A stretch of DNA of 8,779 bases from Candidatus Egaibacter danicus (GTDB taxonomy: Bacteria; Pseudomonadota; Gammaproteobacteria; Burkholderiales; Burkholderiaceae). The DNA is taken from NCBI GenBank assembly GCA_011391115.1, contig JAABRC010000055.1, positions 1 to 8,779 of the forward strand. The letters are read 5' to 3'. A model generated the notes under the pieces. The model worked only from the letters and a program-made list of their open reading frames with translations, was not told where the DNA came from and ran no database searches. Positions 5,864 to 8,779 of the stretch are shown here, in pieces (position 1 is the first letter of the stretch; every line of letters starts with the position of its first letter). The position numbers were made by a program, and so were the translations under genes.

Positions 5864-7423
5864 TCAAGCCAGATGAAACACTTGCACCGAACGCCCCAGC
5901 GTGACTGCGCTGGTATTCAGGCCAGCGGCTGACGCCGCCGACTGCTCTACCAACGCGGCGTTTTGCTGTGTGACGGTATCGAGCTGGGTTACGGCCTCGT
6001 TGACCTGGGCAATGCCCAAAGCCTGTTCCCGCGTGGCATTGCTGATGGACTTGATCAGATCGCCCACCTGCTTGACTGACTGCACCACCTCATCAATGGT
6101 ATTGCCTGCATTGGTCATTTGCTGCATTCCCTCGGAGACTTGACCTGCAGACTGGGCAATGAGTTGGCGAATTTCCTTTGCTGCCACTGCGCTACGCTGA
6201 GCCAGGGCACGTACTTCAGAGGCAACCACAGCAAAGCCGCGTCCCTGATCTCCAGCCCGGGCCGCCTCCACCGCGGCATTCAACGCCAGTATGTTGGTCT
6301 GGAACGCGATGCCTTCAATCACGCCGATGATTTCCTGCACCTTGCCGGATGAAGTCTCGATGGCCTGCATTGCGAGACCGACTTTGTGAACAGCGTCTCC
6401 CCCTTTGGCCGCCACGTCTGTACTCTTTGTACTTTGGGTTGACACCTCAGCGGCTGTGCTGGCGGTTTGCCGGACCGTGCTGGAGATTTGCTCCATGGAC
6501 GCCGCGGTTTGCTCCAGGCTGCTGGCCTGTGATTCGGTACGCGCTGAAAGATCCATGCCGCCTGCAGCGATCTCTGCTGCGGATTGGGTAAAGCTCGCAA
6601 TTTCACCGCGCACGTCCCCCACAACCGCTTGCAGATTGATCTGGATCTGGCGCAAGCTGCGGATCAATGCCCCCATGGGTGGCGCAAAGTCACTGGCAAC
6701 AGCTGTGGTCAGGTTGCAACCGGCCAGATCGTTGGCAAATCGCTGGGCCTCGCTGACGGCCACGGTAAAGCTTCGATGAAACCACAGCAACGTCAGAGTG
6801 GCACCCACAAGCAATGCCGTGAACTCCGCGCCGAAGGCTGCCAGCCCTTGTAGCCCCAGAACGCGTGGAAGCATTCCAGCCCCTGCCATGCCGGTCAGCG
6901 CCATTCCGATCCGGCCGGTTGGTGATATTCGGTGAAAGGCACTCACCAAACCACGAATCCCTTTATGGCGTATTTCGCCGCCATGCAGGTGAAAGGGCAA
7001 GTCCCCCGATTCGCCTGCCGCGTTCATCCTGGCATAGAGCGCCTCAGCTGCCTGGATGTCCTGACGGGAAGGCTTGATCCGCACCGACATGTAGCCCCTG
7101 GGTTTGCCGTTTTGCAGGATGGGTGTGACATTGGCTTGCACCCAGTAATGGTCGCCGTTCTTTCGCCGGTTTTTAACCATTCCCGTCCATGGGGACCCCT
7201 TGCCGGCCGTGCTCCACAGATCTTTGTAGGCTGCCGGTGGCATATCGGGATGGCGAACGAGGTTGTGGTTCTGGCCAATCAATTCCTCGTAGGTGTAGCC
7301 ACTGACTGCAACAAAAGCATGATTGCAGTGGGTAATGATGCCTTTGGTGTCAGTCATCGACACCAGCATGTGTTCAGCCGGGTAGTCAAACTCCTGCTGG
7401 GTGACTGGCAAGTTCATGCGCAT
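5864..7423 (-). CDS. Aer-like methyl-accepting chemotaxis protein with N-terminal PAS domain
   Basis: This is a 519-residue chemoreceptor. The N-terminal PAS domain (about 10-120) has the Aer-type pattern: [12 protein letters not shown] at the start, NAF-like and [22 protein letters not shown] at 41-62, and [18 protein letters not shown] at 84-101. Such domains can bind FAD and sense redox or oxygen from inside the cell. A hydrophobic region at about 171-216 holds two short segments with almost no periplasmic loop, as in Aer. A HAMP-like linker follows, then the signalling domain. Its hairpin tip [34 protein letters not shown] (372-405) contacts CheA/CheW, flanked by Gln/Glu methylation-type heptads (about 298-318 and 465-500). 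There is no C-terminal pentapeptide for CheR tethering; it ends VFHLA. I chose the ATG at 7423, supported by a GAGGA 10 bases upstream; a GTG at 7465 would add 14 atypical residues. It is divergent from the HD-GYP gene. Confidence 0.94.
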   Translation of the reverse strand: MRMNLPVTQQEFDYPAEHMLVSMTDTKGIITHCNHAFVAVSGYTYEELIGQNHNLVRHPDMPPAAYKDLWSTAGKGSPWTGMVKNRRKNGDHYWVQANVTPILQNGKPRGYMSVRIKPSRQDIQAAEALYARMNAAGESGDLPFHLHGGEIRHKGIRGLVSAFHRISPTGRIGMALTGMAGAGMLPRVLGLQGLAAFGAEFTALLVGATLTLLWFHRSFTVAVSEAQRFANDLAGCNLTTAVASDFAPPMGALIRSLRQIQINLQAVVGDVRGEIASFTQSAAEIAAGGMDLSARTESQASSLEQTAASMEQISSTVRQTASTAAEVSTQSTKSTDVAAKGGDAVHKVGLAMQAIETSSGKVQEIIGVIEGIAFQTNILALNAAVEAARAGDQGRGFAVVASEVRALAQRSAVAAKEIRQLIAQSAGQVSEGMQQMTNAGNTIDEVVQSVKQVGDLIKSISNATREQALGIAQVNEAVTQLDTVTQQNAALVEQSAASAAGLNTSAVTLGRSVQVFHLA

Positions 7424-7433
7424 GATGGGTTTT

Positions 7434-7438
7434 TCCTC
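7434..7438 (-). promoter_or_regulatory. Shine-Dalgarno that decides the chemoreceptor start
   Basis: GAGGA on the - strand lies 10 bases upstream of the ATG at 7423. It favours this ATG over the one at 7417 (16 bases away) and over the GTG at 7465, for which it would lie inside the gene. Confidence 0.55.
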
Positions 7439-7566
7439 GGAATACAAGATCCGCCAACGTTGCACCCAATGTATTTGCTATCACAACGGGCAATGCCCAA
7501 AAAAGCATGGCAAATTCGGTCTTTTCCTGACCAGAAATCAGCGCTTTTTTTGGCACACTCGACGGG

Positions 7567-8779
7567 ATGCTCAAGAAGATCAGCGTTGAACAACTCAAGG
7601 TGGGGATGTACCTCAAGGAGTTTTGTGGCTCGTGGATGGAGCATCCCTTCTGGCGTAGCGGGTTCGTGATCAGTGACCCGAAAGACATTCAGGCCATTCT
7701 GGCCAGTAGCATCAAGGAAGTCTGGATCGATACCGGCAAGGGGTTAGACGTGCCTGCAGACCAGTATTCGACATCCGAAGTGCAGGCACAGGTTGAGGTG
7801 GAGGCTCAGTTACATGCCGCCGTCAGTACGCCACGCGATACAGCGCCTGTATCGGTTGCGGATGAATTGGGCCGGGCTGCACGTATTTGCAGACAGTCCA
7901 GGCAAGCCGTCATGTCCATGTTCGAAGAAGCGCGGATGGGCAAGGCGGTTGACACGGGTGCAGCCCGGCAACTGGTGGAAGACATTACAGATTCGGTGGC
8001 CCGCAATCCGGATGCCCTGATCAGTCTGGCGCGACTGAAGACGGCCGATGCCTATACTTACATGCACTCGGTTGCGGTCTGCGCCATGATGGTGGCGCTG
8101 GCCCGGCAACTGGGGCTCGATGCGGAGCAGACCCGATTGGCAGGCATCGCCGGCCTGATGCATGACCTGGGTAAGGCGGCCATGCCCATGGACGTGCTGA
8201 ACAAGCCGGGCAAGCTGACTGAGGCCGAGTTCGCCATCATCAAGACTCACCCGCGAGAAGGTCATCGTCTGCTGCAATCAGGAAACAATGTTGACCCTAT
8301 CGTGCTGGATGTTTGCCTGCACCATCATGAGAAAACGGATGGCTCAGGATACCCGGACGGGCTCAAGGGCGATGACATCAGCCTGTTCGCCAAAATGGGT
8401 GCGGTATGTGACGTGTATGACGCCATCACGTCGAACCGGCCCTACAAATCCGGGTGGGACCCTGCACATTCCCTGCGCAAGATGGCTGAGTGGGCCAACG
8501 GGCATTTCGACCCCAAGGTGTTTCAGGCGTTTGTCAGAAGCCTTGGCATTTACCCGGTGGGTTCGCTGGTGCGCATGAGTTCCGGTCGATTGGGTGTGGT
8601 GGTGGAGCAAAAAGGCAAATCGCTGACCACACCAATGGTGAAAGTGTTTTTTTCGACCAATTCCAATGACCGCATCGTTCCGCAAATGATCGATTTGTCC
8701 CAGCCTAGTACCCGGGAACATATCGTGAGCCGCGAAGACCCCAGCAAATGGAACTTCAAGGACCTCAATGAGTTGTGGT
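7567..8779 (+). CDS. DUF3391/HD-GYP cyclic-di-GMP phosphodiesterase, 3' end outside the window
   Basis: The reading frame stays open from the ATG at 7567 to the window edge (404 codons plus one base), so the stop is missing. Residues 1-100 form the DUF3391 N-terminal domain (KKISVEQLKVGMYL, then GSWMEHPFW). Residues 150-330 are an HD-GYP domain, which hydrolyses the second messenger cyclic di-GMP to pGpG or GMP. Metal-binding and catalytic positions are present: YTYMHSVAV (His167), LMHDLGK (His199, Asp200), THPREGH (His228), HHHEKTDGSGYPDGL (252-266, with the GYP tripeptide at 261-263), and CDVYDAITSNRPYK (281-294). The enzyme therefore looks active and cytoplasmic. Members with this layout are usually a little over 400 residues, so little is likely missing. 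A GACGGG just before the ATG is a poor ribosome binding site, but the DUF3391 homology starts here. It is transcribed away from the chemoreceptor gene, 143 bases apart. Confidence 0.94.
   Translation, partial: MLKKISVEQLKVGMYLKEFCGSWMEHPFWRSGFVISDPKDIQAILASSIKEVWIDTGKGLDVPADQYSTSEVQAQVEVEAQLHAAVSTPRDTAPVSVADELGRAARICRQSRQAVMSMFEEARMGKAVDTGAARQLVEDITDSVARNPDALISLARLKTADAYTYMHSVAVCAMMVALARQLGLDAEQTRLAGIAGLMHDLGKAAMPMDVLNKPGKLTEAEFAIIKTHPREGHRLLQSGNNVDPIVLDVCLHHHEKTDGSGYPDGLKGDDISLFAKMGAVCDVYDAITSNRPYKSGWDPAHSLRKMAEWANGHFDPKVFQAFVRSLGIYPVGSLVRMSSGRLGVVVEQKGKSLTTPMVKVFFSTNSNDRIVPQMIDLSQPSTREHIVSREDPSKWNFKDLNELW

Noticed and set aside
5851..5866. TTGAG/CTCAA hairpin at the chemoreceptor stop as a terminator
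   Set aside because: The stem is only 5 bp and AT-rich, and no T-tract follows it on the - strand.
7424..7465. N-terminal extension of the chemoreceptor from a GTG at 7465
   Set aside because: The extra 14 residues do not fit Aer-type starts, and the GAGGA at 7434-7438 fits the ATG at 7423.
6932..7669. A 245-codon open frame on the + strand across the chemoreceptor 5' end and the HD-GYP start
   Set aside because: It is antisense to the PAS domain and out of frame with the HD-GYP gene, with no domain motifs.

Overview
The window looks like ordinary chromosomal DNA from a GC-moderate to GC-rich proteobacterium. A Burkholderiales member (Comamonadaceae, for example a Rhodoferax-like organism) fits best. 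I infer this from codon use, the long bimodular QueF, the PAS-containing chemoreceptor and the Fe-S protein/DUF3501 pair; I could not run a taxonomic search. I see no mobile elements, CRISPR arrays, tRNAs or rRNAs.

Left block (1-1827, + strand): the 3' end of a CCG-domain Fe-S oxidoreductase gene, then a DUF3501 gene, an intrinsic terminator, and yaaA. The Fe-S/DUF3501 pair usually sits beside rubrerythrin, and YaaA lowers peroxide damage by limiting free iron. The block therefore reads as a peroxide and iron defence neighbourhood, although the terminator separates yaaA from the pair.

Middle block (1888-4605, + strand): an alpha/beta hydrolase overlaps queF (preQ0 to preQ1 reductase, queuosine pathway) by four bases. 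A purine/pyrimidine-type nucleoside hydrolase follows 25 bases later. The pairing raises the untested possibility that the hydrolase releases queuine from queuosine.

Right block: on the - strand a small two-helix membrane protein and a crotonase-fold protein with the dienoyl-CoA isomerase triad (4617-5770) form a probable two-gene operon. It has a good sigma70-like promoter whose -35 box lies inside a perfect inverted repeat. Upstream is a - strand Aer-like PAS chemoreceptor (5864-7423). Divergent from it, and running off the right edge, is a DUF3391/HD-GYP cyclic-di-GMP phosphodiesterase (7567-8779). Chemotaxis and c-di-GMP turnover therefore share one intergenic region.

Nothing here amounts to a clearly new system. 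The most useful leads are the queF/nucleoside hydrolase pairing, the reduced-cysteine CCG domain beside DUF3501, and the palindromic operator candidate.
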